A stretch of DNA of 45,579 bases, taken from assembly GCF_902729435.1 (NCBI RefSeq), contig NZ_CACVCG010000024.1, forward strand, positions 71,776 through 117,354, given 5' to 3'. Positions 15,722 through 24,983 of this stretch are shown piece after piece (the stretch's first letter is position 1; the number at the start of each line of letters is the position of its first letter). The position numbers were made by a program, and so were the translations under genes. The notes beneath the pieces were generated by a model. That model made no database searches. It saw nothing but the letters and a program-made list of their open reading frames with translations, and had not been told where the DNA came from. Source of the stretch: Magnetospirillum sp. UT-4 (lineage in GTDB: Bacteria; Pseudomonadota; Alphaproteobacteria; Rhodospirillales; Magnetospirillaceae).

Positions 15722-15933
15722 GTCCATTCCTCGTTGCGGTGCGCTGTTACCCCGAGCGCACTTCTTTCGACAATAACAGTCCCGATCTGTGCCGAAGGGT
15801 CAGGGGGGGTATTCCCCTCCATCGTCCCGGCCTCGACAACCTATATACTTTCGATCGGCGGCCTGATAAACGTGAACTTGGCACGAAATCCGGTCGTGCA
15901 ACAGGGGTCTTCATCAGGGGTGGTGTCGGAACC

Positions 15934-17127
15934 ATGGTGCGTCGCTTCGGACTGCGGTGTCGTTTCAGTGTCGCTAACGTCCTGGCCGTGGCGAAGGCGC
16001 TTGCCCTGGCCGCCACGCTGTCGGCCTGTTCGTCGGTGCCCGACGCCATCAATCCCATCGAGTGGTACAAGGGCGCCAGCGACATGGTGACCGGGCGCGA
16101 GCGCCCCGAGGTCGCCAGCCCGGTGCCGGTCAAGACCGCCGACCGTCCCGACGTCAACACGGTTCCCGCCCGCACCGCCACGGCCCGCGCCGAGCTGCCC
16201 AAGGCGCTGGTCGCCGACCGCGGCGGCCAGTACGCCGAGCCGGTGCGCCGCGAGGTGACGCCGACCCGGCCGCTGGCCCGCCGCACGCCGGCTGCCGCCG
16301 ATACCCAGATGGCGGCCGCCGCGCCGGGACCGGGGGCCACCCAGCCGGTCACCGTGCCGCAGGCGGCGGTGCCGCCCAAGCCGGCGGTCCAGGCCGCCGA
16401 ACTGCCGCCGGCGGGATCGCCCGCACCGGGGGCGCAGGCCCCGCGCACATCGGCACCCGGCCAGGCGCAGCCCGCCGCCCGCACCGCCGGCCTGCCCGAA
16501 TCTCCGGCCCAGCTGTCGATGACGCCGCCGCCGCGCGCCGACATCCCCGAGACGGTGCCGATGCCGAACCGCGCCGGCCGGCCCAAGCAACTGCAGGCCC
16601 AGTACGAACGGCGGCTGGCGGAATCCGGCCAGCAGACCTTGAGCGCCGCCGGCATGGTCGACATGCCGCAGCCGGTCGCCGCCGCGCGCGGCTACGACGA
16701 CGCCCCCATCCATCTGGTGCCCCCCACCACCGCCCGCCAGCGTGGCGGCGGCGGCAAGGGCATGGCGGCGCCCCTGCCGGTGCAGAGCGGCCCGGCCGCC
16801 AGCTTCCAGGTGGCGGCGCTGGACTTCAACGGCGGCACCGCGCGCCTGACCCGCGCCGACATGGACTCCATCGCCGAGGTGGCGCGGCTCTATCGCCAGA
16901 CCGGCGGAGTCATCCGCGTCCTCGGCCATGCGCCGACACCCAGCTTCTCGAACGACGCGGTGACCCAGCTGATGGGCGGCCTCGACGCCTCCATGGACCG
17001 TGCCAACGCGGTGGCGCGCGAGCTCAACAAGCGCGGCGTGCCGGCGGCCAAGATCATGGTCGGCGCCGATCCCTCGGTGGCCGCCATGGGCGGAGCGGGC
17101 GCGCAGGTCTTCCTCGACGTGATGTGA
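15934..17127 (+). CDS. OmpA-domain lipoprotein with Pro/Ala-rich linker
   Basis: 397 residues. The signal peptide ends in the lipobox LSAC (Cys32), so the protein is probably outer-membrane anchored. Residues 60-270 form a low-complexity Pro/Ala/Thr/Gln linker that could span the periplasm. The C-terminal 110 residues (FQVAALDFNGGTARLTRADM and VIRVLGHAP) match an OmpA-type peptidoglycan-binding domain, though the usual GHTD motif is replaced by GHAP. The ATG at 15934 is chosen over upstream in-frame starts because it directly opens a signal peptide. TATACT at 15844-15849 could be a -10 box, without a clear -35. The 3' end overlaps the DUF2293 start. Confidence 0.78.
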   Translation: MVRRFGLRCRFSVANVLAVAKALALAATLSACSSVPDAINPIEWYKGASDMVTGRERPEVASPVPVKTADRPDVNTVPARTATARAELPKALVADRGGQYAEPVRREVTPTRPLARRTPAAADTQMAAAAPGPGATQPVTVPQAAVPPKPAVQAAELPPAGSPAPGAQAPRTSAPGQAQPAARTAGLPESPAQLSMTPPPRADIPETVPMPNRAGRPKQLQAQYERRLAESGQQTLSAAGMVDMPQPVAAARGYDDAPIHLVPPTTARQRGGGGKGMAAPLPVQSGPAASFQVAALDFNGGTARLTRADMDSIAEVARLYRQTGGVIRVLGHAPTPSFSNDAVTQLMGGLDASMDRANAVARELNKRGVPAAKIMVGADPSVAAMGGAGAQVFLDVM

Positions 17128-17417
17128 CCACCCGGCGCGGCCTGATCGCCGAGGCCTTGCGCCGCATCGCGCCGCTGGTGCCCGACTTCGAGCGCGGAGC
17201 CATCCTCGACCATGCCGTCGATTCGCCCGGCCTCGCCAAGGCCTCGCCGGAGGCCGCCGCCTGGCTGTCGCTGACCGCCCATGTGCGCCACCTGCACACC
17301 GAGTACGACCAGCTGCTGGCCGAGGGCTACGACGCCGATTCGGCCCGCCACTTCGTGCTGGAGGCCACCAATGCGGTGCTGGCCGACTGGGGGTGCCGCA
17401 AGCGGGTGGGAGATTAA
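17124..17417 (+). CDS. DUF2293 domain protein
   Basis: 97-residue protein starting at a GTG that overlaps the preceding stop (GTGA). Segments FERGAILDHAVDSPGL, ASPEAAAWLSLTAHVRH and GYDADSARHFVLEATNAVLA match the DUF2293 domain found in many alphaproteobacteria. The function is unknown. No separate Shine-Dalgarno site is evident, which suggests it is translated by coupling to the OmpA-type lipoprotein. Confidence 0.82.
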   Translation: MTTRRGLIAEALRRIAPLVPDFERGAILDHAVDSPGLAKASPEAAAWLSLTAHVRHLHTEYDQLLAEGYDADSARHFVLEATNAVLADWGCRKRVGD

Positions 17418-17636
17418 GTCCTCCCGCCTTCCCGCGCGCTTGCCCGGCCGCCCTGCTTCGTCCAGCCTCGGGCGCGGCCCAGGGGTTGCCCTGGCGGCGC
17501 CCGGTCTACCTAAAAAGATATCGATTCTTAACCCCCGGCGCGCTAGATATGGCCCTTTCCGGGCCTGCCGCCGGGCCGTGTCCGGCCCATCTTCCCGCGG
17601 CGCTGCGCCCCGAAGGCGAGTGAAGAGATCGGCGTC

Positions 17637-18866
17637 ATGAGCAGCGACAACGAATTCCACCGCATCAAGCGGCTTCCGCCCTACGTCTTCGCCGAGGTCA
17701 ACGCCATGAAGGCGCGCGCCCGCGCCGCCGGCGAGGACATCATCGATTTCGGCATGGGCAATCCCGACCAGCCCACCCCCGCCCACATCGTCGAGAAGCT
17801 GGTGGAAGCCGCCCGCAACCCGCGTGCCCACCGCTATTCCATGAGCCGCGGCATCCCCGGCCTGAGGAAGGCGCTGTCGGGCTATTACCAGCGCCGCTTC
17901 GCCGTCGACATCGACCCCGAATCGGAATGCATCGTCACCCTCGGCTCCAAGGAGGGGCTGGCCAACCTGGCCAACGCCATCACCAGCCCCGGCGACATCG
18001 TGCTGGTGCCCAATCCCAGCTATCCCATCCATCCCTACGGCTTCATCATCGCCGGCGGCTCGTGCCGCTACGTGCCGGTGACCCCCGATGCCGAGTTCCT
18101 GCGGGCGCTGGACCGCGCCGTCCGCCATTCGGTGCCCAAGCCCATCGCCCTGGTGCTGAACTATCCCAGCAATCCGACGGCGTTGCTGGCCGATCTCGAC
18201 TTCTACGGCCAGGTGGTGGAGTTCTGCCGCCACCACGGCATCTGGATCCTGTCCGACCTGGCCTATTCCGAGATCTACTTCGACGTGGCACCGCCGCCCT
18301 CGATCCTGCAGGTGCCGGGGGCCAAGGACATCGCGGTGGAATTCACCTCCATGTCCAAGACCTACAACATGCCGGGCTGGCGCATCGGCTTCGCCGCCGG
18401 CAACAAGAAGCTGATCGGCGCGCTGTCGCGCATCAAGAGCTACCTGGATTACGGCGCCTTCACCCCCATCCAGGTGGCCGCCGCCGCCGCGCTGAACGGG
18501 CCGCAGGATTGCGTCGACGAGATCCGCGCCATGTACAAGGAGCGGCGCGACGTCCTCATCGAGGGCCTGCACGCCGCCGGCTGGGAGGTCCCCAGCCCGC
18601 CCGCCACCATGTTCGCCTGGGCCCCCATTCCGCCGGCCTTCGCCCATCTCGGCTCGCTGGAATTCTCCAAGCTGCTGATGCGCGAGGCGCAGGTGGCGGT
18701 GGCCCCGGGCATCGGCTTCGGCGAGTACGGCGATGCCTTCGTCCGCATCGGCCTGGTCGAGAACCGGCATCGCACCCGCCAGGCGGTGCGCAGCATCAAG
18801 TCGTTCCTGGGCAATTACGACAAGGTCCTGGAAGAGTCCGAGAAGAAAAGGGCGGTGGCATCATGA
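17637..18866 (+). CDS. class I/II PLP aminotransferase, AlaC/LL-DAP aminotransferase-like
   Basis: 409-residue fold-type I aminotransferase. PLP Lys241 lies in SMSKTYNMPGWRIGF. DFGMGNPDQPTPAHI near the N-terminus, YSMSRGIPGLRKAL, NPSYPIHPYG and LNYPSNPTA mark the substrate and cofactor sites. Members of this subgroup are annotated as alanine aminotransferase AlaC or as LL-diaminopimelate aminotransferase. The sequence alone does not decide, but placement directly before hom fits aspartate-family metabolism. The ATG at 17637 overlaps nothing upstream; the stop overlaps the hom start (ATGA). The 219 bases before it hold no gene, only an A/T-rich patch around 17511-17550 that may contain the promoter. 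Confidence 0.9.
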   Translation: MSSDNEFHRIKRLPPYVFAEVNAMKARARAAGEDIIDFGMGNPDQPTPAHIVEKLVEAARNPRAHRYSMSRGIPGLRKALSGYYQRRFAVDIDPESECIVTLGSKEGLANLANAITSPGDIVLVPNPSYPIHPYGFIIAGGSCRYVPVTPDAEFLRALDRAVRHSVPKPIALVLNYPSNPTALLADLDFYGQVVEFCRHHGIWILSDLAYSEIYFDVAPPPSILQVPGAKDIAVEFTSMSKTYNMPGWRIGFAAGNKKLIGALSRIKSYLDYGAFTPIQVAAAAALNGPQDCVDEIRAMYKERRDVLIEGLHAAGWEVPSPPATMFAWAPIPPAFAHLGSLEFSKLLMREAQVAVAPGIGFGEYGDAFVRIGLVENRHRTRQAVRSIKSFLGNYDKVLEESEKKRAVAS

Positions 18867-20152
18867 GCAAGGGTTTGAGGATCGCGATCGCCGGCCTGGG
18901 CACCGTCGGCGGCGGCACCGTGCAACTGCTGCACGACCACGCCGCGCTGCTGGAGGCCCGCGCCGGCCGCAAGCTCGAGCTGGTCGCCTGCGCCGCCCTG
19001 GCCAAGCCGGACGATCTGCCGCTGGACGGCGTGCCGTTCTTCGCCGACGCCCGCGCCATGGCCGCCGAGGCCGATTACGACGTGCTGGTGGAACTGATCG
19101 GCGGCGCCGGCGGCATCGCCCTGGAGGTGGTGAAGACCGCCCTGGGCCGCGGCCGCTCGGTGGTCACAGCCAACAAGGCGATGATCGCCCATCACGGCGT
19201 CGAGCTGGCCCGCCTGGCCGAGGACAAGGGCGCCGCCATCGGCTTCGAGGCCTCGGTGGGCGGCGGCATCCCCATCATCAAGTCCCTGCGCGAGGGCCTG
19301 GCCGGCAACCGGGTGACCAAGGTGATGGGCATCCTCAACGGCACCTGCAACTACATCCTCACCACCATGCGGGATCAGGGCCGCGACTTCGCCGACGTGC
19401 TGGCCGAGGCGCAGCGGCTGGGCTATGCCGAGGCCGATCCCGGCTTCGACATCGACGGCATCGACACCGCCCACAAGCTGGCCATCCTGGCCAGCCTGGC
19501 CTTCGCCATGCCGGTGGACATCGACCGGGTGTCGTGCGAGGGCATCCGCCACGTCTCGGCGCTGGACATCCGCTATGCCGACGAGCTGGGCTACCGCATC
19601 AAGCTGCTGGGCGTCGCCCAGATGGGCGAGGACGGCGCGGTGGAGACCCGGGTCTATCCCGCCATGGTGCCGCTGTCGTTCCCGCTGGCCCATGTGAACG
19701 GCGTCTTCAACGCGGTGGTCACCGAGGGCGACTTCGTCGGCCGCACCGTGCTGGAAGGCCGCGGCGCCGGCGCCCGCCCGACCGCCTCGGCGGTGGTCTC
19801 CGATCTGATGGACATCGCCCGCGGCCGCACCACGCCGACCTTCGGCGTATTGGTGGCGGCCCTGGCCGAGCGCCCCAAGGCGTCGTCCGGGTCCCACCAT
19901 TCCGCCTTCTACATCCGGCTGATGGTGCGCGACGAGCCCGGCGTCTTCGCCGACATCGCCGCCGCGCTCCGGGACGAGAAGGTCTCCATGGAACAGATCA
20001 TCCAGCGCGGCCGCGCCCCGGACGAGGTGGTGCCGGTGGTGATGACCATGCACGAGACCGACGAGGCCGCCATGATGCGCGCCATCGACCGCATCGCCGC
20101 CCTGCCGGCGGTGGCCGAGCCGCCGCGCCTGATCCGCATCGAAGCGCTTTAG
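18863..20152 (+). CDS. hom: homoserine dehydrogenase
   Basis: NAD(P)H-dependent reduction of aspartate semialdehyde to homoserine, the branch to threonine and methionine. 429 residues: Rossmann motif GLGTVGGGT at residue 11, VVTANKAMIAHHG, then the catalytic-domain signature FEASVGGGIPIIKSLREGL and GILNGTCNYILTTM, and YAEADPGFDIDGIDTAHKL with the catalytic Asp/Lys region. The last 80 residues (FYIRLMVRDEPGVFADIAAA) form an ACT domain, which normally senses threonine. Coupled to the aminotransferase by ATGA and followed by glpX after 13 bases. Confidence 0.96.
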   Translation: MSKGLRIAIAGLGTVGGGTVQLLHDHAALLEARAGRKLELVACAALAKPDDLPLDGVPFFADARAMAAEADYDVLVELIGGAGGIALEVVKTALGRGRSVVTANKAMIAHHGVELARLAEDKGAAIGFEASVGGGIPIIKSLREGLAGNRVTKVMGILNGTCNYILTTMRDQGRDFADVLAEAQRLGYAEADPGFDIDGIDTAHKLAILASLAFAMPVDIDRVSCEGIRHVSALDIRYADELGYRIKLLGVAQMGEDGAVETRVYPAMVPLSFPLAHVNGVFNAVVTEGDFVGRTVLEGRGAGARPTASAVVSDLMDIARGRTTPTFGVLVAALAERPKASSGSHHSAFYIRLMVRDEPGVFADIAAALRDEKVSMEQIIQRGRAPDEVVPVVMTMHETDEAAMMRAIDRIAALPAVAEPPRLIRIEAL

Positions 20153-20165
20153 GGGACGAGACCGC

Positions 20166-21170
20166 ATGCCCAACCGCATCTTCGTGCCGCCGCCCTGGGC
20201 CCTGGACCGCAATCTCGCCCTCGAGGTGGTGCGCGTCACCGAGGCCAGCGCCCTGGCCGCCTCGCGCTGGATGGGCCGCGGCGACGAGCGCGCCGCCGAT
20301 CAGGCCGCCGCCCAGGCCATGCGCGAGGCGTTGAACTCCCTGGCCATGGACGCCCGCATCGTCAACGGCGCCGGCTCCGAGACCGACCGCCCGCTGCACG
20401 CCGGCGAGACGGTGGGCGACGGCAACGGGCCGCACCTGGACGTGGTGCTGATCCCGCTGGAGGGCAGCACCATCTGCGCCAAGGGCAGCCACAACGCCCT
20501 GTCGGTGGTGGCCGCCTCGGAACGCGGCGCCTTCCTGCAGGTGCCCGCCGACATCCACATGGAGAAGCTCGCCGCCGGCCCCGGCCTGCCCGACGGCATC
20601 CTCGACCTCGACGACGCGCCCGAGACCACCCTGGCCCGGGTCGCCGAGGCCAAGGGCGTCGGCATCGCCGATCTGGTGGTGTGCATGCTCGACCGGCCGC
20701 GCCACGGCGACCTGCTGGGCCGCGTCCACGAGGCCGGAGCGCGGGTGGTGCTGATCGATGACGGCGACGTCTCGGGCGCCATCGCCGCCGCCCTGCCCGA
20801 CAGCGGCATCGACCTCTACATGGGTTCGGGCGGCGCGCCCGAGGGCGTGCTCGCCGCCGCCGGGCTGAAATGCCTGGGCGGCCAGATGCAGTGCCGCCTG
20901 GTGGTGCGCAGCGAAGACCAGCGCTCGCGCGCCCGCGCCGCCGGCATCGCCGATCCCAGCGCCAAGTGGGGCATCGACGCCATGGTCCGCGGCGACGTCA
21001 TGTTCGCCGCCACCGGCATCACCGACGGCCACATCCTCGAGGGGGTGCGCCTGTTCCCCGGCGGCGCCTTCAGCCATTCGCTGGTGATGCGCTCCAGCAC
21101 CGGCACCGTCCGCCATCTCTCCTCGCGCCACGATTTCGAGCGCAGCGCGAGGCTGCACCAGCAGGCATGA
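20166..21170 (+). CDS. glpX: GlpX-type class II fructose-1,6-bisphosphatase homologue with altered active site
   Basis: 334 residues aligning over full length to GlpX: ALEVVRVTEASALAASRWMG and RGDERAADQAA at the start, DLVVCMLDRPRHGDL, MGSGGAPEGVLAAAGL and GITDGHILEGVR later. Two metal-site motifs are changed. The family GEGExDEAP is NGAGSETDRP here (residues 67-76), losing the acidic ligand after the first Gly. DPLEGT is IPLEGS (residues 96-101), replacing the ligand Asp with Ile. The GRGD, LEG and APEG motifs remain. It keeps the normal alphaproteobacterial place between hom and recJ and overlaps recJ by ATGA. Classical bisphosphatase activity is doubtful. Confidence 0.9.
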   Translation: MPNRIFVPPPWALDRNLALEVVRVTEASALAASRWMGRGDERAADQAAAQAMREALNSLAMDARIVNGAGSETDRPLHAGETVGDGNGPHLDVVLIPLEGSTICAKGSHNALSVVAASERGAFLQVPADIHMEKLAAGPGLPDGILDLDDAPETTLARVAEAKGVGIADLVVCMLDRPRHGDLLGRVHEAGARVVLIDDGDVSGAIAAALPDSGIDLYMGSGGAPEGVLAAAGLKCLGGQMQCRLVVRSEDQRSRARAAGIADPSAKWGIDAMVRGDVMFAATGITDGHILEGVRLFPGGAFSHSLVMRSSTGTVRHLSSRHDFERSARLHQQA

Positions 21171-22960
21171 CCGCCCTGCCCCCCGCCCCTGCCCCCGTTC
21201 AGCCCTTCCTGGGGGTCGAGCGGTCGCTGACCGGGCGGCGCTGGCAGGCGGCGGCCGGCGACGAGCGGCTGGCCCTGACCCTGTCGCAGCGCCTGGGCCT
21301 GCCCGAGGTCATCGGCCGGGTGCTGGCGGCGCGCGGCGTCGGGCTGGACGACGCCGCCGACTTCCTGTCCCCCACCCTGCGCGCCTTCCTGCCCGATCCC
21401 GGCCACCTCAAGGACATGGACAAGGCGGCGCGGCGCATCGCCGCTTCCGTCCAGTCCGGCGAGACCATCGGCGTGTTCGGCGATTACGACGTCGATGGCG
21501 CCACCTCGTCGGCGCTGCTGAAGCTGTTCCTGGAAGCCGCCGGCGCCACCGTTCGGGTCCACATCCCCGACCGCATCGCCGAGGGCTACGGCCCCAACCT
21601 GCCCGCCCTGCTGCGCCTGAAGGACGAGGGAATCGGGCTGGTGGTGACGGTGGATTGCGGCACCACCGCCTACGCCCCGCTGGCCGGCGCCGCCGCGGCC
21701 GGCCTGGAGATCATCGTCGTCGATCACCACGAGGCCGAGCCCGCGCTGCCCGAATGCTACGCCCTGGTCAACCCCAACCGCCTGGACGAGGACAGCCCGC
21801 ACGGCCACCTGGCGGCGGTGGGGGTGGCCTTCCTGCTGGCGGTGGCGGTCAACCGCGACCTCAAGACTGCCGGCTGGTACCGGAACCGCCCCGCCCCCGA
21901 TCTGCTGCAATGGCTGGACGTGGTGGCGCTGGGCACCGTCTGCGACGTGGTGCCGCTGACCGGCGTGAACCGCGCTTTGGTGGCGCAGGGCCTGAAGGTG
22001 ATGGCCAGGCGCGGCAATGCCGGGCTGGCCGCCCTGGCCGACGTCGCCGGTATCAAGGAACGCCCCGACGCCTATCACCTGGGCTACGTGCTGGGTCCCC
22101 GGGTCAATGCCGGCGGACGGGTGGGCGAGGCGGCGTTGGGCACCCGGCTGCTGTCCAGCGACGACCCGGGCGAGGCGGCCGACATCGCCCGGCAGCTGGA
22201 CGGCTTCAACCGCGACCGCCAGGAGATCGAGGCGGCGGTGCTGCTGGAGGCCATCGAGCAGGTGGAGGGCAGCCCCGACGACGGCCTGCCGCTGCTGCTG
22301 GCGGCCGGGGAGAACTGGCATCCCGGGGTGATCGGCATCGTCGCCGGGCGGCTGAAGGAACGCTACAACCGCCCCGCCTGCGTGGTGGCGCTGGAAGGCG
22401 CCGAGGGCAAGGGCTCGGGCCGATCGGTGGCCGGGCTCGACCTGGGGGCGGCGGTGATCGCGGCGCGCCAGGCCGGCATCCTCAAGGCCGGCGGCGGCCA
22501 CGCCATGGCCGCCGGCTTCACCGTGGCGCGCGACCGCCTGCCCGACTTCCGCGCCTTCGTCGCCGAGCGCCTGAGCGCCCAGATCGCCGGCGAGCTTGTG
22601 CCGGTGCTGGAACTGGACGGCGCGCTGGACGTGGCCGGCTGCACCCCGGCCCTGGTCGAAACCCTGAAACAGGTCGGCCCCTTCGGCGCCGCCAACCCCG
22701 AACCCCGCTTCGCCGTGGTCGCCGCCCGCATCGTCAAGGCGGACGTGGTCGGATCGGGCCATGTCCGCCTGATCCTGGCCGGGTCCGGCGGCCAGCGCTG
22801 CAAGGCCATCGCCTTCCGCTCGGCCGATTCGGAACTGGGCCATTTCCTGCTGCGCGCGCAAGGTTCGGCCGTCCACCTGGCCGGCACGCTACGGGTCGAT
22901 ACCTGGCAGGGCAACACCAACGTTCAACTGGTGGTCGACGACGCCGCCCCGGCACGATGA
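21167..22960 (+). CDS. recJ: single-stranded-DNA-specific exonuclease RecJ
   Basis: 5'-3' exonuclease acting in recombination and mismatch repair. 597 residues with the DHH-family order: GVFGDYDVDGATSSALL (residues 102-118), VTVDCGTTA, VVDHHEAEPALPECYALVNP (DHH at about 186), ALGTVCDVVPL, GPRVNAGGRVG. The DHHA1 region has GGGHAMAAGFT, and the C-terminal OB-like domain has VGPFGAANPEPRF. All expected Asp/His metal ligands are visible. It ends the hom-glpX-recJ run, with overlapping start and stop codons. Confidence 0.96.
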   Translation: MTALPPAPAPVQPFLGVERSLTGRRWQAAAGDERLALTLSQRLGLPEVIGRVLAARGVGLDDAADFLSPTLRAFLPDPGHLKDMDKAARRIAASVQSGETIGVFGDYDVDGATSSALLKLFLEAAGATVRVHIPDRIAEGYGPNLPALLRLKDEGIGLVVTVDCGTTAYAPLAGAAAAGLEIIVVDHHEAEPALPECYALVNPNRLDEDSPHGHLAAVGVAFLLAVAVNRDLKTAGWYRNRPAPDLLQWLDVVALGTVCDVVPLTGVNRALVAQGLKVMARRGNAGLAALADVAGIKERPDAYHLGYVLGPRVNAGGRVGEAALGTRLLSSDDPGEAADIARQLDGFNRDRQEIEAAVLLEAIEQVEGSPDDGLPLLLAAGENWHPGVIGIVAGRLKERYNRPACVVALEGAEGKGSGRSVAGLDLGAAVIAARQAGILKAGGGHAMAAGFTVARDRLPDFRAFVAERLSAQIAGELVPVLELDGALDVAGCTPALVETLKQVGPFGAANPEPRFAVVAARIVKADVVGSGHVRLILAGSGGQRCKAIAFRSADSELGHFLLRAQGSAVHLAGTLRVDTWQGNTNVQLVVDDAAPAR

Positions 22961-23021
22961 CGGACTCGCTGAAGCAGCTTGATTTTCCCCCCCAACCCCG
23001 ATATCAAGACGCCCTCGCCTC

Positions 23022-23097
<76 letters not shown>

Positions 23098-23546
23098 AGC
23101 GCATCAGTGGGTTAGTGTTCCGCTGCTGGAACTTACCCAATTATTACCCAAAATCGATGATGGTGGAGGCTGGTCGGTGAGACCGGCTGAGATGATGGCT
23201 GGCGCCCTGGGGGGCCTGACGCCCGTCCTGGGGTCGGCCGCTGCCCCGTGGCTTCGTGCGTTGCCAGACCCCTGGGGACTCGCAGGATTTCCTCGGCATG
23301 AGCCGGGCTGAGGTCGGTGTATCGGCTCGACGAACTTTCAACGCAGGAGCTGGAACGTGGTCGGGGCCACTCCTGTGGCAGAGATGTAAGATGTCAGGGG
23401 GCCCGTCCCCCCGGGTGGTGTAGCAGCATCATCCCCAGGCGGGCGCAAGAAACCGCAGGCTTGTGCAAGTCAGCAGACCCTTTACGGTTGCGTCTCCCGG
23501 TGCCCACTCCTAACATTCCAAGGATATCTGATGAGCTGGTGACGCC
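23098..23546. other. island left junction, no convincing gene
   Basis: 449 bases between tRNA-Glu and jetA. It begins with an A/T-rich patch containing two TTACCCAA-like units near 23136-23153. Short open frames occur, for example on the minus strand at 23144-23341, but none resembles a known protein. I found no second copy of the tRNA 3' end that would mark an attachment site, and no integrase. TTGTGC (23461-23466) and TACGGT (23483-23488), 16 bases apart, could be the jet operon promoter but match poorly. Confidence 0.5.
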
Positions 23547-24983
23547 ATGGATTTCGGCACGCTTACCACTCTGCGCAAGACGCATCCGGGTTGGCGATTG
23601 TTGGCCGCCGGCAATGTGGTGATGGTGGCGAGTTTCCTTCATCGGGCCTTCATCGCCCCGAACCAGCGATCCATGTCTCAGCCCGACCTGGCCGCAAGGC
23701 TCGATGACTTCTTGTTTGATGTGGGGCGCGAGGGGTTTCCCCGCCCGGCAGCCGAATACCTCGACGAATGGGCGTCGGATCGCAATGGGTGGCTGCGGAA
23801 ATATTATCCACCCGACAGCGACCAGGCCCATTTCGACCTGACTCCGGCGACGGAAAAGGCCATCGAGTGGCTGTCGAGCCTGCAACAGCGCCCGTTCATC
23901 GGCACCGAGTCGCGGCTTATGACGGTATTCGAGTTGCTGCGCCAACTGATCGAAGGCTCCCAGCTCGACCCCGCCCAGCGCATTGCCGAGTTGGAGAAAC
24001 GTAAGGCGCGGATCGAAGCGGATATCGCCCGCATTCGCCGCGACGGCGTGACGCCGATGGATGACGTGCAAATCAAGGACCGCTTTCTGCAGATGGCCGG
24101 TACCGCCCGCGGGCTGCTGTCGGACTTCCGCGAAGTCGAGCAGAATTTCCGCGATCTCGACCGGACCGTGCGCGAAAAAGTCGCCACCTGGGATGGGGCG
24201 AAGAGCGTGTTGCTGGAGGAGGTCTTCGGTCGCCACGATGTGATCGCAGACTCCGACCAGGGGCGCAGCTTCCGGGCTTTTTGGGATTTCCTGATGTCGT
24301 CCGATCGCCAGGAGGAACTGGGGCGGCTGCTGGATGCGGTGCTGAAGCTGGAGCCGGTGAAGGCCCTGGAGCCCGACCGGCGGATACGGCGCGTTCATCA
24401 TGACTGGCTGGAGGCGGGCGAGGGCGCCCAGGCGACGGTGCGCCGCCTGTCGGAGCAGTTGCGCCGCTATCTTGACGACCGGGCCTGGGCCGAGAATCGC
24501 CGCATTCTCGACCTGATTCGAAATATCCGCCAGGGAGCTCTGGCCGTTCGCGACAGTCCCCCCGCCGGCGACTTCATCGCGTTGGAGAAGCCGGCACCTG
24601 AAATCGATCTGCCCTTCGAGCGCCCCTTGTTCACACCGCCGCTGAAGGCGCGCATCACATCGGGCGAACTTCAGGAGGGCAAGGAAGAAGTGGCCACCGA
24701 ATCCCTCTACGACCAGACCATGGTCGATCGGGACCGCTTGGCTGCCGCCATTCGTCGGGCTCTTCAATCCAGGCCGCAGGTGTCCCTTGGGGAAGTGGCG
24801 ATGACGCAACCGCTGGAACAGGGATTGGCGGAACTGATGACCTATCTCGGCCTAGCCGCCGAGGATGCCGCGGCCTTGATCGATGATCGCCTGAAGGACT
24901 CGGTGTTCTGGGATGGCGAGGACGGCGTCACGCGAAGGGCGACGCTGCCCATGGTGGTGTATTGCCGCGAGGCCGCATCATGA
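23547..24983 (+). CDS. jetA: Wadjet type I subunit JetA (DUF3375, kleisin-like)
   Basis: 478-residue protein matching the DUF3375 family, the kleisin-like (MukF-like) linker of type I Wadjet. The N-terminus MDFGTLTTLRKTHPGWRLL followed by ASFLHRAFIAPNQRSM is the family entry, where a winged-helix region is expected. Residues 145-215 are charged and helical (IAELEKRKARIEADIARIRR), consistent with a coiled coil. The C-terminal part (MTQPLEQGLAELMTYLGLA) should contact the SMC head. It is the first gene of four that overlap end to start. No strong Shine-Dalgarno site is seen. In Wadjet the JetABC complex extrudes DNA loops and JetD cleaves circular plasmids. Confidence 0.88.
   Translation: MDFGTLTTLRKTHPGWRLLAAGNVVMVASFLHRAFIAPNQRSMSQPDLAARLDDFLFDVGREGFPRPAAEYLDEWASDRNGWLRKYYPPDSDQAHFDLTPATEKAIEWLSSLQQRPFIGTESRLMTVFELLRQLIEGSQLDPAQRIAELEKRKARIEADIARIRRDGVTPMDDVQIKDRFLQMAGTARGLLSDFREVEQNFRDLDRTVREKVATWDGAKSVLLEEVFGRHDVIADSDQGRSFRAFWDFLMSSDRQEELGRLLDAVLKLEPVKALEPDRRIRRVHHDWLEAGEGAQATVRRLSEQLRRYLDDRAWAENRRILDLIRNIRQGALAVRDSPPAGDFIALEKPAPEIDLPFERPLFTPPLKARITSGELQEGKEEVATESLYDQTMVDRDRLAAAIRRALQSRPQVSLGEVAMTQPLEQGLAELMTYLGLAAEDAAALIDDRLKDSVFWDGEDGVTRRATLPMVVYCREAAS

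Noticed and set aside
23144-23341. Minus-strand 65-codon frame after tRNA-Glu as a possible integrase end
   Set aside because: It shows no tyrosine recombinase motif (no R-H-R-Y pattern), and the composition is not convincing.
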